NCBI GenBank assembly: GCA_945957365.1
Contig: CAMFKI010000029.1
Coordinates: 1 to 42,481, forward strand
Length of the DNA stretch: 42,481 nt
DNA from: an uncultured Alphaproteobacteria bacterium
GTDB taxonomy: Bacteria; Pseudomonadota; Alphaproteobacteria; Rhizobiales; Aestuariivirgaceae
Direction: 5' to 3'
Translations under genes and position numbers: made by a program
Notes under the pieces: model-generated
The model's input: the letters and a program-made list of their open reading frames with translations, nothing else
What the model was told of the DNA's origin: nothing
Databases searched by the model: none
In this document: one piece after another, positions 8,123 to 16,400 of the stretch
How positions within the stretch are numbered: the first letter of the stretch is position 1
Layout of the letters: every line of letters starts with the position of its first letter

Positions 8123-8524
8123 CTACTTGACCAGTCCCATCGTCGGCAGGACGGGGTCGGTTACCCGATACTCTTCCAGTTCGATGTGCGGCTGGTGCTC
8201 GTGAAACAAGCGCTCGAAACGTTCGTTGTATTCTCTCTCGGCTTCCTTGAGGGAAATACCGCCGATGTCGGGTCGGATGCCGGGCTGGTTCTTGATGGCG
8301 GAATCGACAGCGGCATTCGCGGCTTGCACGGCCTTGATGCCATCAAGTACGCCGATGAAGTAGCATGCCGCCATTTCGCTGTTCAGCACGAGAGCGGGCA
8401 GTTCGTGCGGGTCGTCGGGAGCATTGTATCCATCGATGAACCCCGTCGCCCACCAGTCCGCAGCGCTTGACGGCGCAGATTTGGGGTTCCCGAAAATCGT
8501 GATCTCCGGCAGTGTCTCGGCCAT
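8123..8524 (-). CDS. Unknown small protein paired with the MACPF-like gene
   Basis: A 133-residue acidic protein that I do not recognise. It contains two similar short helical-looking elements, WATGFIDGYNAPD (about 25-37) and YFIGVLDGIKAV (about 55-66), with an alpha-helical charged C-terminal half (LKEAEREYNERFERLFHEHQ). There is no signal peptide or membrane helix. The ATG at 8524 is preceded by GGGAGGAC, a strong ribosome site. It lies 62 bases downstream of the MACPF-PASTA gene on the same strand and is very likely co-transcribed. It could be an immunity, chaperone or accessory factor for that protein; this is inferred from position only. Confidence 0.7.
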   Translation of the reverse strand: MAETLPEITIFGNPKSAPSSAADWWATGFIDGYNAPDDPHELPALVLNSEMAACYFIGVLDGIKAVQAANAAVDSAIKNQPGIRPDIGGISLKEAEREYNERFERLFHEHQPHIELEEYRVTDPVLPTMGLVK

Positions 8525-8586
8525 GATGTCCTCCCGCTCAGCTGAATGAATTGCATCCGTTCGGTCAATCGACCGGCGTGTGACCG

Positions 8587-9921
8587 TTAGCTCGTTGTCA
8601 TCGTCACTCTTACTGCTGAGCCTTGAAGCACAGTTGCACCTGGCAAAGGCGACTGCGCTTGAACGACGCCATAGTTGAACCAGTCCTTGGTGCTGGTGAT
8701 CAACGTCGTTTCCTTGAGCAGTTTGTAGCTTGCAATGGAGTTGGCCAGCACCAGGGTGAGGCCAGCGGCTGAGCAAGTGGTGGTTGCTGAAATGAAGTCA
8801 ATTCCCGTCAGGTCTGGCACCTGGACATATCCCCTGGGAATGGCAGACGAGAACTGGCTCCGGGTAAACTGCGGAGGAACGTCGGGGGGAACAGCCACAT
8901 AGACGGCGGGGGTTTGCATTTCACCCCGGGCGACCTTGATGGCGTGCGAGATAAGCCGGTTCAAGGAGCTGCGATAGCCTTCCCGCATTTGAGCGAGGTC
9001 CGACGCGGAGGGGAGGTTGTCGAAGATCAGCTTGCCTTCATCGCTCATAGCTAGTTCGACGTCCGCGATAAATCCCAGAAGCCGTCGCTTTTGCGCCAAG
9101 CAGTCCTGAAGGACGATGCGACGGTCCTCGGATTCTTCTTCCGTCGGCAGCGGCAGCGGAATTGTATTGTAGGCGGCCATCTCCGCCTCGTAACCCACGG
9201 GATTCTTAAGAACGATTGCCGGAAACTCGCTCAGTTTTTCAAGGACCTTTGCAGAGTCACTGCCGGTGAACTTGAGGTCGGAACCCTGTCCTCCCGCCTG
9301 ATACATGAAAACCGAAACGGACGTCCGGCCCGAGGTCTCCTGGATTGCCCGGTCGAACGACGCGCGAAAATCGCCACTGGCCGCCAGGCCGTTGAAGGCC
9401 GCGTGCAACGTTGCGGAGATCTTCGTTTGATGTTCCTGGCTCACGGACGTGACGCGGGAGACCACGCTGAACTCACCTCCTGTCCGCAGAGCCCTCACGA
9501 ACATGTCGCCGAAGGCGGTGCGGAACGTCTTTTCACCGTTGGCTTGCTTCAGGATCGCATCCGCTGCGGCTGTGAGCTTGAAGTCCTTTCCATATGAGAT
9601 TGCATTCTGGACTTCGCATCTCCCAACGACGAAGGTCGAGTAGGAATTGACTGAGTTGCTGCTTGCGAAATTGAATTTCGCATCTCCGGAAAACAGACCA
9701 TATCTGGCGTCCACGGATGCCGATATGCCGAGGCTCTCCATCAGGCTGTCCTGGGTTGAAACCATGTCGAACTGACTGGTGACAGCCTGACCCGCCGGAA
9801 ACGTCTTGGCGATCTCGCTCACGCTCAAGGCGGTGCCAACACTCTCCGTGGTTTTGGGATTGTATCCCTGGCCGATCTGCTGACCGTCGTAAGGAACTCT
9901 GAGAACCTGGGGCATTGCCAT
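8587..9921 (-). CDS. MACPF-like protein with C-terminal PASTA domain
   Basis: A 444-residue protein without a signal peptide. Residues about 15-225 look like a membrane-attack-complex/perforin (MACPF) fold: GQGYNPKT at the start, STQDSLMESLGISASV, and FGDMF-x6-GG at 137-149. That last element has the spacing of the MACPF signature [YW]-G-[TS]-H-[FY]-x6-GG, with D and M replacing T/S and H. RAIQETSGRTSVSVFMYQAGGQG follows. A helical middle (about 265-335) precedes a PASTA-like domain (about 368-441: VPDLTGIDF, CSAAGLTLVLA, GVVQAQSPLPGATVLQGSAVRVTM). MACPF proteins form pores or adhere to membranes, and PASTA domains bind cell-wall or glycan ligands. ATG 9921 has AGGA 5-9 bases upstream. The block 9601-9660 is 50% G+C, against 70% at 14581-14640, suggesting transfer. 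Confidence 0.7.
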   Translation of the reverse strand: MAMPQVLRVPYDGQQIGQGYNPKTTESVGTALSVSEIAKTFPAGQAVTSQFDMVSTQDSLMESLGISASVDARYGLFSGDAKFNFASSNSVNSYSTFVVGRCEVQNAISYGKDFKLTAAADAILKQANGEKTFRTAFGDMFVRALRTGGEFSVVSRVTSVSQEHQTKISATLHAAFNGLAASGDFRASFDRAIQETSGRTSVSVFMYQAGGQGSDLKFTGSDSAKVLEKLSEFPAIVLKNPVGYEAEMAAYNTIPLPLPTEEESEDRRIVLQDCLAQKRRLLGFIADVELAMSDEGKLIFDNLPSASDLAQMREGYRSSLNRLISHAIKVARGEMQTPAVYVAVPPDVPPQFTRSQFSSAIPRGYVQVPDLTGIDFISATTTCSAAGLTLVLANSIASYKLLKETTLITSTKDWFNYGVVQAQSPLPGATVLQGSAVRVTMTTS

Positions 9922-10243
9922 TTCCTTCCTGAGAAAACAGGCTCGTCTCGATCCAAGGAAAGTCAGAGCATGACACGAACGATCGTGGTGCAGCTCTTCG
10001 AAGGCGTCGTCATCAGTAGCGTTCCATCGCTCTTCGAACAAGCTGGCAACAATACGAGCGTTGCCGATCCCGATGATTTCTGAAGTGCGTTGATCGGTGG
10101 ATCAAACGTCGCAACGTCCGCTATCGCAAGTGTGCGAAGGACATCCGTTGGTTCATGTCCAGTTGCAGGCCGTTTCACCGCTGCGATCATTCGCAGCGAC
10201 GCCGCGTGGGACGTCACCCTGTCGATGATGACGTTTGGATGCG
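9922..10243. other. 322-bp spacer between MACPF-like and alcohol dehydrogenase genes
   Basis: I see no recognisable gene. A minus-strand frame (GTG at 10247 to 9963, 94 codons) overlaps the dehydrogenase stop, and a 37-codon plus-strand frame starts at 9970; neither has family features. A direct repeat GCTCTTCGAA occurs at 9993-10002 and 10029-10038. The right part presumably holds the promoter of the MACPF-like operon, directly upstream of 9921. Confidence 0.5.
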
Positions 10244-11278
10244 TCACTCAAGCTTGAGGACCACCCTTCCAATGATCCGTCCTCCACGCATCTCATCTAG
10301 TATGGCGTTGATGTCCTCCAATTGTGCTGTGCGGATCGTTGCCTTGACCAAACCATTGGTGGCGAATGCGACCGCCTCATTCAAGTCCTGGCGCGTGCCC
10401 ACGTTGGAGCCTCGCACTGAGAGCTCCCAGTTGGTTATGGCCGAGATCGAAGCACGGATCTCATCCGACTTCCCGCCGGGAAGGCCAATGTAGGCGACCG
10501 TGCCACCGGGCCTGAGCATCAGTACTGCCTGTTCGAATGCCTTGCTTGCAACAGCGGTGACGACTGCCGCATGGGTGCCGCCGATCCGCTCCTGGATCGC
10601 CACGACCGGATCGGACTCCGCACCGTTCACCACGATCTCGGCGCCGAGCGACTTGGCCAGCTCCAGTTTGTCGTTCGAGACATCGACCGCCGCCACGCGC
10701 AGCCCCATGGCTCGCGCATATTGTATGGCAATGTGACCAAGGCCACCGATGCCGACAATCGCCACCCACTGGCCGGGTCTGGCACCGGTGCGCTTCAATC
10801 CGCGATAAGTGGTGACACCGGCGCACAAGATGGGCGCCATGGCGTAGGGGTCAGTGCCGTCGGGCAAGCGCCCGACATAGGCGGCGGGAGCCACGAGATA
10901 TTCGGCATAGCCGCCCGGCTTGGTATAGCCAGTGGCCTCGGCGGACTTGCAGATCGTCTCCATGCCGGCGAGGCAGAACTCGCATTGGCCGCAGGAGGAA
11001 TACATCCACGGCACGCCCACCTGATCGCCCACCGCAAAGCCGGTGACGCCAGGCCCGATCTTCGCCACCTTCCCCGCAACCTCGTGGCCGGGGATTAGCG
11101 GGATCATCGGCGGGGGGGTCCAGTCGCCGTCAACGGCATGTAGGTCGCTATGGCACACCCCGCAGGCGGCTACCTTGATGAGGAGGTCGCCATGGCCAGG
11201 TTCGGGCACCGGCACTCGCTCGATCTTCAGCGGCGTTCTCATTTCATGGAGCACGGCGGCCTTCATCGTTTGCGTCAT
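10244..11278 (-). CDS. Zinc-dependent alcohol dehydrogenase (AdhP-like)
   Basis: A 344-residue medium-chain dehydrogenase, NAD(P)-dependent alcohol/aldehyde interconversion. It has catalytic-zinc ligands Cys in CGVCHSD, His in GHEVAGKV and a later Cys in ILCAGVTTYRG. Structural-zinc cysteines lie in SCGQCEFCLAGMETIC, and the Rossmann motif is GIGGLGHIAIQYA with acidic AAVDVSNDK after strand 2 (NAD preference). Length and order match bacterial AdhP/AdhA enzymes. The ATG at 11278 (MTQTMKAAVL) has GAGGA at 7-bp spacing; the ATG at 11284 lies only one base from that site. It is divergent from the LuxR regulator, which probably controls it, and could oxidise an alcohol product from the neighbouring polyamine-type uptake pathway. 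Confidence 0.92.
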   Translation of the reverse strand: MTQTMKAAVLHEMRTPLKIERVPVPEPGHGDLLIKVAACGVCHSDLHAVDGDWTPPPMIPLIPGHEVAGKVAKIGPGVTGFAVGDQVGVPWMYSSCGQCEFCLAGMETICKSAEATGYTKPGGYAEYLVAPAAYVGRLPDGTDPYAMAPILCAGVTTYRGLKRTGARPGQWVAIVGIGGLGHIAIQYARAMGLRVAAVDVSNDKLELAKSLGAEIVVNGAESDPVVAIQERIGGTHAAVVTAVASKAFEQAVLMLRPGGTVAYIGLPGGKSDEIRASISAITNWELSVRGSNVGTRQDLNEAVAFATNGLVKATIRTAQLEDINAILDEMRGGRIIGRVVLKLE

Positions 11279-11349
11279 GGTCATTCCTCGATTGCAATCA
11301 TGGCACGAGGATAGATTTCGGCCCCCAGATGTGGCCATATCCCCAAAGG
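11279..11349. promoter_or_regulatory. Divergent promoter region, adh and LuxR-ABC operon
   Basis: These 71 bases must serve both the alcohol dehydrogenase and the regulator-headed operon. A perfect 10-bp palindrome GATTGCAATC occupies 11290-11299 beside the dehydrogenase ribosome site, a plausible regulator half-operator. No clear -35/-10 pair is visible. Confidence 0.35.
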
Positions 11350-12195
11350 ATGATGACCCACACCGCCCCGAAGCTGCGCCTGCTCGAACAGTGGAGCCGT
11401 GCTGTTGCCGAGATCACTGCGGCGCAACGGGGGACTGACTTCGTTCCCGCCCTGCTGACGAGCGTCAAGCGCCTCGTCGACTTTGATTTCGTGATGGTGT
11501 TCGCCTATGCGGGCACGGCACGGCCGCTCACGCTGGCCGATACACTTGACGCCCAGCACCACCGCATCATCGCCGAGGATTATGCTGACGGGCCCTTCTT
11601 GCTCGATCCGTTCTTTCGTCTCGTTGAGGAGGGTCGCAAGACCGGCTGCTATCGCCTGCACGATATCGCCCCCGATCATTTTCGCCGGAGCGAATACTTC
11701 CGCATCCACTACGGCCGTACCGGTATCGGGGAAGAGATCGGCGTGTTCTTCGGCATGGAGGATGGGCTCACTGGCGTAACCTCCTTCGGACGCTGGGATA
11801 CTTCGCCGCCCATCACGCGCTCCGACCTCGATATGCTCCGCGCGCTTGACCCCGCCATCGGCGCATTCTGCGCGGAACACTGGTCCAATCTTCACGCCCG
11901 GCGCGAAGCTTCACCGCCGCGAGCAGCCCACCCGGAATTCGAACGCTTGACGCTGCGCGAACGCGAAATCGTCACGATGGTACTGCGCGGTCACTCGACC
12001 GAGTCCATCGCCATGCAGCTCTCGATCAGCCCCGGTACAGTGAAGATTCACCGCAAGAACATCTACCGCAAGCTGAGGGTCTCGACCCAGGCGGAGCTTT
12101 TCGCCGCCTTCATGGGCCTCGGCGCCGAAACCTATTCCCCCGGGGATATGGTCGAAGCCGTGCAAATCCCACAGCATCGCCGCCAATCAAAATAA
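11350..12195 (+). CDS. LuxR-family HTH transcriptional regulator
   Basis: A 281-residue regulator. The N-terminal two-thirds looks like a ligand-sensing domain with PFLLDPFFRL and GIGEEIGVFFGM, unlike a receiver. The C-terminal LuxR/GerE HTH begins LTLREREIVTMVLRGHSTESIA and contains SISPGTVKIHRKNIYRKL. Starts are crowded: ATGs at 11350 and 11353 follow AAAGG, and the frame is open to 11329. It is separated by 16 bases from the binding-protein gene, so it is the first gene of the ABC operon and likely its activator, responding to the imported compound or a derivative. It is also divergent from the dehydrogenase gene. Confidence 0.85.
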   Translation: MMTHTAPKLRLLEQWSRAVAEITAAQRGTDFVPALLTSVKRLVDFDFVMVFAYAGTARPLTLADTLDAQHHRIIAEDYADGPFLLDPFFRLVEEGRKTGCYRLHDIAPDHFRRSEYFRIHYGRTGIGEEIGVFFGMEDGLTGVTSFGRWDTSPPITRSDLDMLRALDPAIGAFCAEHWSNLHARREASPPRAAHPEFERLTLREREIVTMVLRGHSTESIAMQLSISPGTVKIHRKNIYRKLRVSTQAELFAAFMGLGAETYSPGDMVEAVQIPQHRRQSK

Positions 12196-12211
12196 CTGGA
12201 GGAAAATTCCC

Positions 12212-13396
12212 ATGTCGAAGTACTGGTACAGCGACCTGCCGCAATATTATCAGCGCCAAATCAAGGCAATGGGCCTTGACGAGGCCGGCATGAACCGCCG
12301 CCGCCTGCTGAAGGGCATGGCCGGAGCCGCAGGCGTCGCGATGCTGGGCAGCCTCAGCAGTCGCCAGGCGCAGGCCGCCACACAGATGACTTACATGTGC
12401 TGGGAAGGCTACAACGACCCGCGCATCATCGATCCCTTCAACAAGGCCAACGACACCGACATCAGCTTCGACTTGATCGTCGACAGCCCCGGCGGCTTTG
12501 CCAAACTTCAGGCCGGAGCGTCGCGGGAAGTCGACATCGTATCGAGCGACATGCCGTGGATCACCCGCATGGGCCCGGCGGGGCTCGCAATGGAGTTGAA
12601 TCCCGATGACTATACGGCGGTCTACGCCGATTTCTACGACCAGTTCAAACCACCCTTCGAGCCCTTGATGAACGAGGGCAAGACGATCGGTATTGCCACG
12701 CGTTGGGGCTGGGTCGGCCCCTGCGTGAACACCGATGTTACCAAGCCCGAGGTGTGGAAGACCTACGATCCGGTCTTCGACCCCGCCAACAAGGACAAGA
12801 TCTGCGTGATGGATTGGGGCGACTGGCCCATCCTGCCGATGGCGCTCCATGCCGGCATCAACCCCTACGAGCAGCTGGACGATAAGCAGCTCAACGAAGT
12901 GCGCTTGGTTCTCCGCGCCATGTTCAAGAACACTCGCACCCTGGTGGGCGACCTGACGCAGGCGCAGAAGGGTTTGCTCGACGGTTCGCTGCTGGGCTGC
13001 ATTGGCGCCGGATCCTATCTCACTTCGGCGGTGCGCAAGCAGGGCCACAAGAACATCCTCGCCGTGGTGCCGGAGCCCAAGAACGGGTTGAAGCAGGGTA
13101 TCATCTGGGTGGAGGCCACCGCCGTACTCAAGGAGACGGACCAGCCGGAGTTGTCGCAGAAGCTGCTCAAGCACGTCGTTTCCAAGGATGCGGCACACAT
13201 CCTCGCGCTGCTCGATTCCACCTGCAACGTGGTCACCAACAAGGCTGTCGAATCCGTCTTCACGCCGGAGGAGAAAGACATACTGCAGATGGACTACATG
13301 TGGCACGCCTACGACAACTCGCAGATGCACCGCATCGCGCCGAACATCGACGACATGCTGGCGATCTGGCAGGAAGAGCTCGCCGCCGCGAAATGA
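12212..13396 (+). CDS. Polyamine-type ABC transporter substrate-binding protein, Tat-exported
   Basis: A 394-residue PotD/PotF-like periplasmic protein. A long n-region leads to a twin-arginine motif NRRRLLKGMAG (about 28-38) and hydrophobic stretch, with cleavage expected after AQA near 55. Export by Tat therefore carries a folded protein. The mature part has the two-lobed family pattern: YMCWEGYNDPRIIDPF, EVDIVSSDMPWITRM, TIGIATRWGWVGPCVN and IIWVEATAVLKETDQPE. GGAGGAAA gives a strong ribosome site. Spermidine/putrescine-like ligands are the family default, but related members bind other amines or amino compounds. A stem-loop follows before the ATPase gene. Confidence 0.9.
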   Translation: MSKYWYSDLPQYYQRQIKAMGLDEAGMNRRRLLKGMAGAAGVAMLGSLSSRQAQAATQMTYMCWEGYNDPRIIDPFNKANDTDISFDLIVDSPGGFAKLQAGASREVDIVSSDMPWITRMGPAGLAMELNPDDYTAVYADFYDQFKPPFEPLMNEGKTIGIATRWGWVGPCVNTDVTKPEVWKTYDPVFDPANKDKICVMDWGDWPILPMALHAGINPYEQLDDKQLNEVRLVLRAMFKNTRTLVGDLTQAQKGLLDGSLLGCIGAGSYLTSAVRKQGHKNILAVVPEPKNGLKQGIIWVEATAVLKETDQPELSQKLLKHVVSKDAAHILALLDSTCNVVTNKAVESVFTPEEKDILQMDYMWHAYDNSQMHRIAPNIDDMLAIWQEELAAAK

Positions 13397-13408
13397 TACC
13401 TTGACGAG

Positions 13409-13432
13409 CTGGGCATGCGGAAGCATGCCCAG
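13409..13432 (+). terminator. Intercistronic stem-loop after the binding-protein gene
   Basis: A perfect 10-bp stem (CTGGGCATGC with 13423-13432) closes a GGAA tetraloop, then TTGCAATTCTTCTT. It lies 13 bases past the binding-protein stop and 24 before the ATPase start. It probably stabilises the upstream message or partly stops transcription, so that binding protein is made in excess; it is not a full terminator if the genes form one operon. Confidence 0.6.
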
Positions 13433-13455
13433 TTGCAATTCTTCTTCGGGACCAC

Positions 13456-14559
13456 ATGACCGCCGCACCAATTCTCTCGATCACCGATGTCCACAAGTCC
13501 TACGGCACCTATCCGGCGCTGAAGGGGGTGTCGCTCGATGTGCGACAGGGTGAATTCATCGCCCTCGTCGGTCCCTCCGGATGCGGCAAGACAACGCTCC
13601 TGAAGCAGATCGCTGGCTTCGAGGATGCAACCTCAGGAACGATCCGCATCGAGGGGCAGGACATGGCGGGTGTTCCCGCAGCCCAGCGTCCCACCTCGAT
13701 GGTATTCCAGAAGCTGGCGCTGTTCCCCCACATGACGGTGGCGCAGAATATCGGATTCCCGCTAAAGCTCCGCAAGGACGACTCGAAGACGATCGCCACC
13801 AAGGTGGACGAGATGATCCGCCTGATGGAGCTGAAGCCCGAATACCTGAAGCGCTACCCGCGAGCGCTGTCGGGCGGCGAGCAGCAGCGCGTGGCGCTGG
13901 CGCGCTCGATGATCTCCTCGCCCAAGCTCCTGCTACTCGATGAGCCGCTCTCGGCCCTCGACGTCAAGCTCAAGAAGGTGCTGCAGGCGGAACTGAAGCG
14001 TCTGCACCGCTCCGTTGGAGTTACCTTTGTGCACGTGACGCACGACCTCGAAGAGGCGATGATGCTGGCGGATCGGATTTGTGTCATGCGCGCTGGCCAT
14101 ATCCTGCAGCTTGGCGAGCCGGCCGACATCTATTATCGACCGGCGGACCCCTTCGTCGCCGGCTTTATCGGCGAGACGAACCTGATCCCCATCAGCCTCA
14201 CTGGCCGCAGCGCAAATGAGGTGAGCTACAACAGTGGCGAGATCGTCGACTCCGAAGGAAAGCTCCCCGCCACGCTTGTCGACGACGACGTGGGGCAGGG
14301 CACCGCCCTCATGAATGTACGACCTGAATTGATCCGCAGGTGCGACCGCGACGCGGCGGTGGATTGCAAACTTCCCGCCACGGTCACCGAACTCTTCACC
14401 AAGGGTGGTACGGTGCAGTATCGTGCGCGCACGCCACAAGGCCAGGAGCTCGCCATCGAGATCCAGGGCACCTCGCACCTTCCCATGCAACTCGGCGAGG
14501 ACGTATGGCTCGGCTGGGCCAAGAAGGACATCTGGGTCTTGAAGCCGGGCGAGGCGTGA
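13456..14559 (+). CDS. Polyamine-type ABC transporter ATP-binding protein (PotA-like)
   Basis: A 367-residue single ATPase with C-terminal TOBE-type region. Walker A is GPSGCGKTT at 39-47, the Q-loop is in VFQKLALFPHMTV near 85, the signature is LSGGEQQR at 138-145, and Walker B is LLLLDEP at 158-164. The H-loop His lies in VHVTHDLEEAM near 195, and the C-terminal third (from about 235) fits the regulatory TOBE fold of PotA/CysA-type subunits. It powers import through the two permeases encoded next; four bases separate its stop from the first permease. Confidence 0.92.
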   Translation: MTAAPILSITDVHKSYGTYPALKGVSLDVRQGEFIALVGPSGCGKTTLLKQIAGFEDATSGTIRIEGQDMAGVPAAQRPTSMVFQKLALFPHMTVAQNIGFPLKLRKDDSKTIATKVDEMIRLMELKPEYLKRYPRALSGGEQQRVALARSMISSPKLLLLDEPLSALDVKLKKVLQAELKRLHRSVGVTFVHVTHDLEEAMMLADRICVMRAGHILQLGEPADIYYRPADPFVAGFIGETNLIPISLTGRSANEVSYNSGEIVDSEGKLPATLVDDDVGQGTALMNVRPELIRRCDRDAAVDCKLPATVTELFTKGGTVQYRARTPQGQELAIEIQGTSHLPMQLGEDVWLGWAKKDIWVLKPGEA

Positions 14560-14562
14560 GTC

Positions 14563-15429
14563 ATGGAGATGGAAGTCTCCCGCAGCTGGCGTGACCCGGA
14601 ACTCTGGGTGAAGGCCCTGCCCAGCGTGGTGCTGCAGACCACCTGCTTCTTGGCACCCCTGGTGATGACCTTCATCCTCACCTTCCAGAAGACGCAGAAT
14701 TTCCAGCTCACCTGGGTGTGGAACCTCGCCACCTGGACCGACGTGTTCTCCAAGCCGCACTACTGGACCATCCTCGGCCATACGCTGTTCATGGCACTGG
14801 CCTGCGTCGTCGTCTGCATCGTCGTCGCCTTTCCCATCGCCTATGGGCTGGCCACCCGCTTCAAGCGCCTCGACAGCGAGATCAAGGTGCTCATCACCTT
14901 CGCCTTCATCACCGACGCGACGCTGAAGACCTTCGGCTGGGTGCTGTTCCTCGACAAGAAGGGTGCCGCCAACTACCTCCTCGCCCAGCTCGGCTTCCCG
15001 CCGGACACGGTGGCCTTCCTGTTCACCGACTGGGCGACGCTCTTGGGCATGGTCTACAACCTGCTGCCCTTCGCCATCTTCACCATCTACCTCTCGATCG
15101 ACAACATCGACCGCTCGCTCATCCTCGCCGCCTATGATGCAGGCGCCGGCAAGTTCCGCGCCTTCTGGGAGGTGACGCTACCCCTGTCGCGCCCCGGAAT
15201 CTGGGCCGGCAGCGTGCTGATCTTCCTCCTCGGCGTTGGTGTCTTCCTCGAGCCAAAGGTGCTGGGTGGCGGCAAGTCACCGATGTCGGCGGAACTCATC
15301 CGCCAGACCTTTGAGACGCGCGTCAACTGGCCCTTGGGCGCCGCGCTCACGCTGGTCCTGATGATTGTTGCCATCTTCGCCGTGTTGCTGTTCAGTCGGG
15401 TATTCGGCATGCGCGGGGTACAGGCATGA
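14563..15429 (+). CDS. Polyamine-type ABC permease 1 (PotB-like)
   Basis: A 288-residue inner-membrane protein with about six hydrophobic helices. The first core lies near 22-45, and the rest span roughly 85-275. The cytoplasmic EAA-type loop, which docks the ATPase, reads YDAGAGKFRAFWEVTLPLSRPGI near 190. It pairs with the next permease to form the transport channel. The start ATG at 14563 follows four bases after the ATPase stop, and its end overlaps the next start by ATGA, so translation is coupled. Confidence 0.9.
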   Translation: MEMEVSRSWRDPELWVKALPSVVLQTTCFLAPLVMTFILTFQKTQNFQLTWVWNLATWTDVFSKPHYWTILGHTLFMALACVVVCIVVAFPIAYGLATRFKRLDSEIKVLITFAFITDATLKTFGWVLFLDKKGAANYLLAQLGFPPDTVAFLFTDWATLLGMVYNLLPFAIFTIYLSIDNIDRSLILAAYDAGAGKFRAFWEVTLPLSRPGIWAGSVLIFLLGVGVFLEPKVLGGGKSPMSAELIRQTFETRVNWPLGAALTLVLMIVAIFAVLLFSRVFGMRGVQA

Positions 15430-16235
15430 ACCCTCGCTTCGAGAGTGCGCTGGCGAATGTCATCCTCTACGGATCGATGGCGGCGGTGCTCGTCTTCTTC
15501 TATGTGCCGATTTTTACGCTCATTGCCTTTTCTTTCCAGGAGGGCCGCTTTCTCACGCTGCCCTTCGACGGAGTTTCCTTCAAGTGGTATGGCGCGCTGT
15601 TCCAGTCGGGACCGGCGTTGTCCGCACTGTTGAACTCCACCGTCATCGCGACTGTTGCGACACTGGTGGCCACCACCATCGGTTCAATGGCGGCCATCGT
15701 CGCAGTACGCTACCGGTTCAAGGGCAGGCGCGCCTTTCAAGGTCTTGCAGGAGCTCCGCTTGCCTTCCCGCAGCTCCTTCTCGGGATCATATTGCTGCTT
15801 TGGTTCTCGGTGCTCGGCCGCTGGTTCGGTTTCAATACCGGGGTTGTGACGGCGATCATCGGCCATATCGTCTACATCGCGCCCTTCGTCATGGTCATCG
15901 TGGCCGTACAGGTTTACAACTTCGACCCGGTGCTGGAGGACGCCGCTCGCGACTGCGGCGCCACTGGTTGGGAGGTCTACCGCCACGTGACGATCCCGCT
16001 ATTGTGGCCCGGCATCTTCTCGGCGGCGATCTTTGCCTTCCTTCTCAGCTGGGGCAACTTCTACATCACCTACAGCCTCGCTGGTTCCACGCGTACCATT
16101 CCCACCTTCATATTCTCAGGAATTGCGGTGGGATCGTCTCCATTGTATCCGGCAATAGCGACGGTGGTGTTCATCCCTGGCATCCTGCTGGTGATCCTGG
16201 CCAACCGCTTTCGGCTCCGCGCGACGGCAGCCTAG
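15426..16235 (+). CDS. Polyamine-type ABC permease 2 (PotC-like)
   Basis: A 269-residue membrane protein with about six helices. The EAA-type loop is EDAARDCGATGWEVYRHVTIP, near 160-180. The first helix follows a short basic N-terminus, the usual order for PotC subunits. It is the last gene of the polyamine-type operon. No strong terminator is visible after it; the next 165 bases hold nothing I can identify before a decayed gene on the other strand. Confidence 0.9.
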   Translation: MNPRFESALANVILYGSMAAVLVFFYVPIFTLIAFSFQEGRFLTLPFDGVSFKWYGALFQSGPALSALLNSTVIATVATLVATTIGSMAAIVAVRYRFKGRRAFQGLAGAPLAFPQLLLGIILLLWFSVLGRWFGFNTGVVTAIIGHIVYIAPFVMVIVAVQVYNFDPVLEDAARDCGATGWEVYRHVTIPLLWPGIFSAAIFAFLLSWGNFYITYSLAGSTRTIPTFIFSGIAVGSSPLYPAIATVVFIPGILLVILANRFRLRATAA

Positions 16236-16400
16236 CGGACAGTCCGAACAGCAGCGTCTGTCTCCCTTCCTTCCGCTGTAGTAGGGCCTCGTGTCGAATT
16301 TTGAATATGGCTGTTTGACATTTCAACGCCCGGCGAGCGCCTTGTGATGAAGCAACTGCGCTCGCAAGTGGACCCTACGCAAATTGCCGATGGTGTGCGC

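Noticed and set aside
9963..10247. 94-codon minus-strand frame with GTG start overlapping the alcohol dehydrogenase stop
   Set aside because: GTGA overlap looks attractive, but the protein has no family features, no good ribosome site and odd composition; noted only as part of the spacer.
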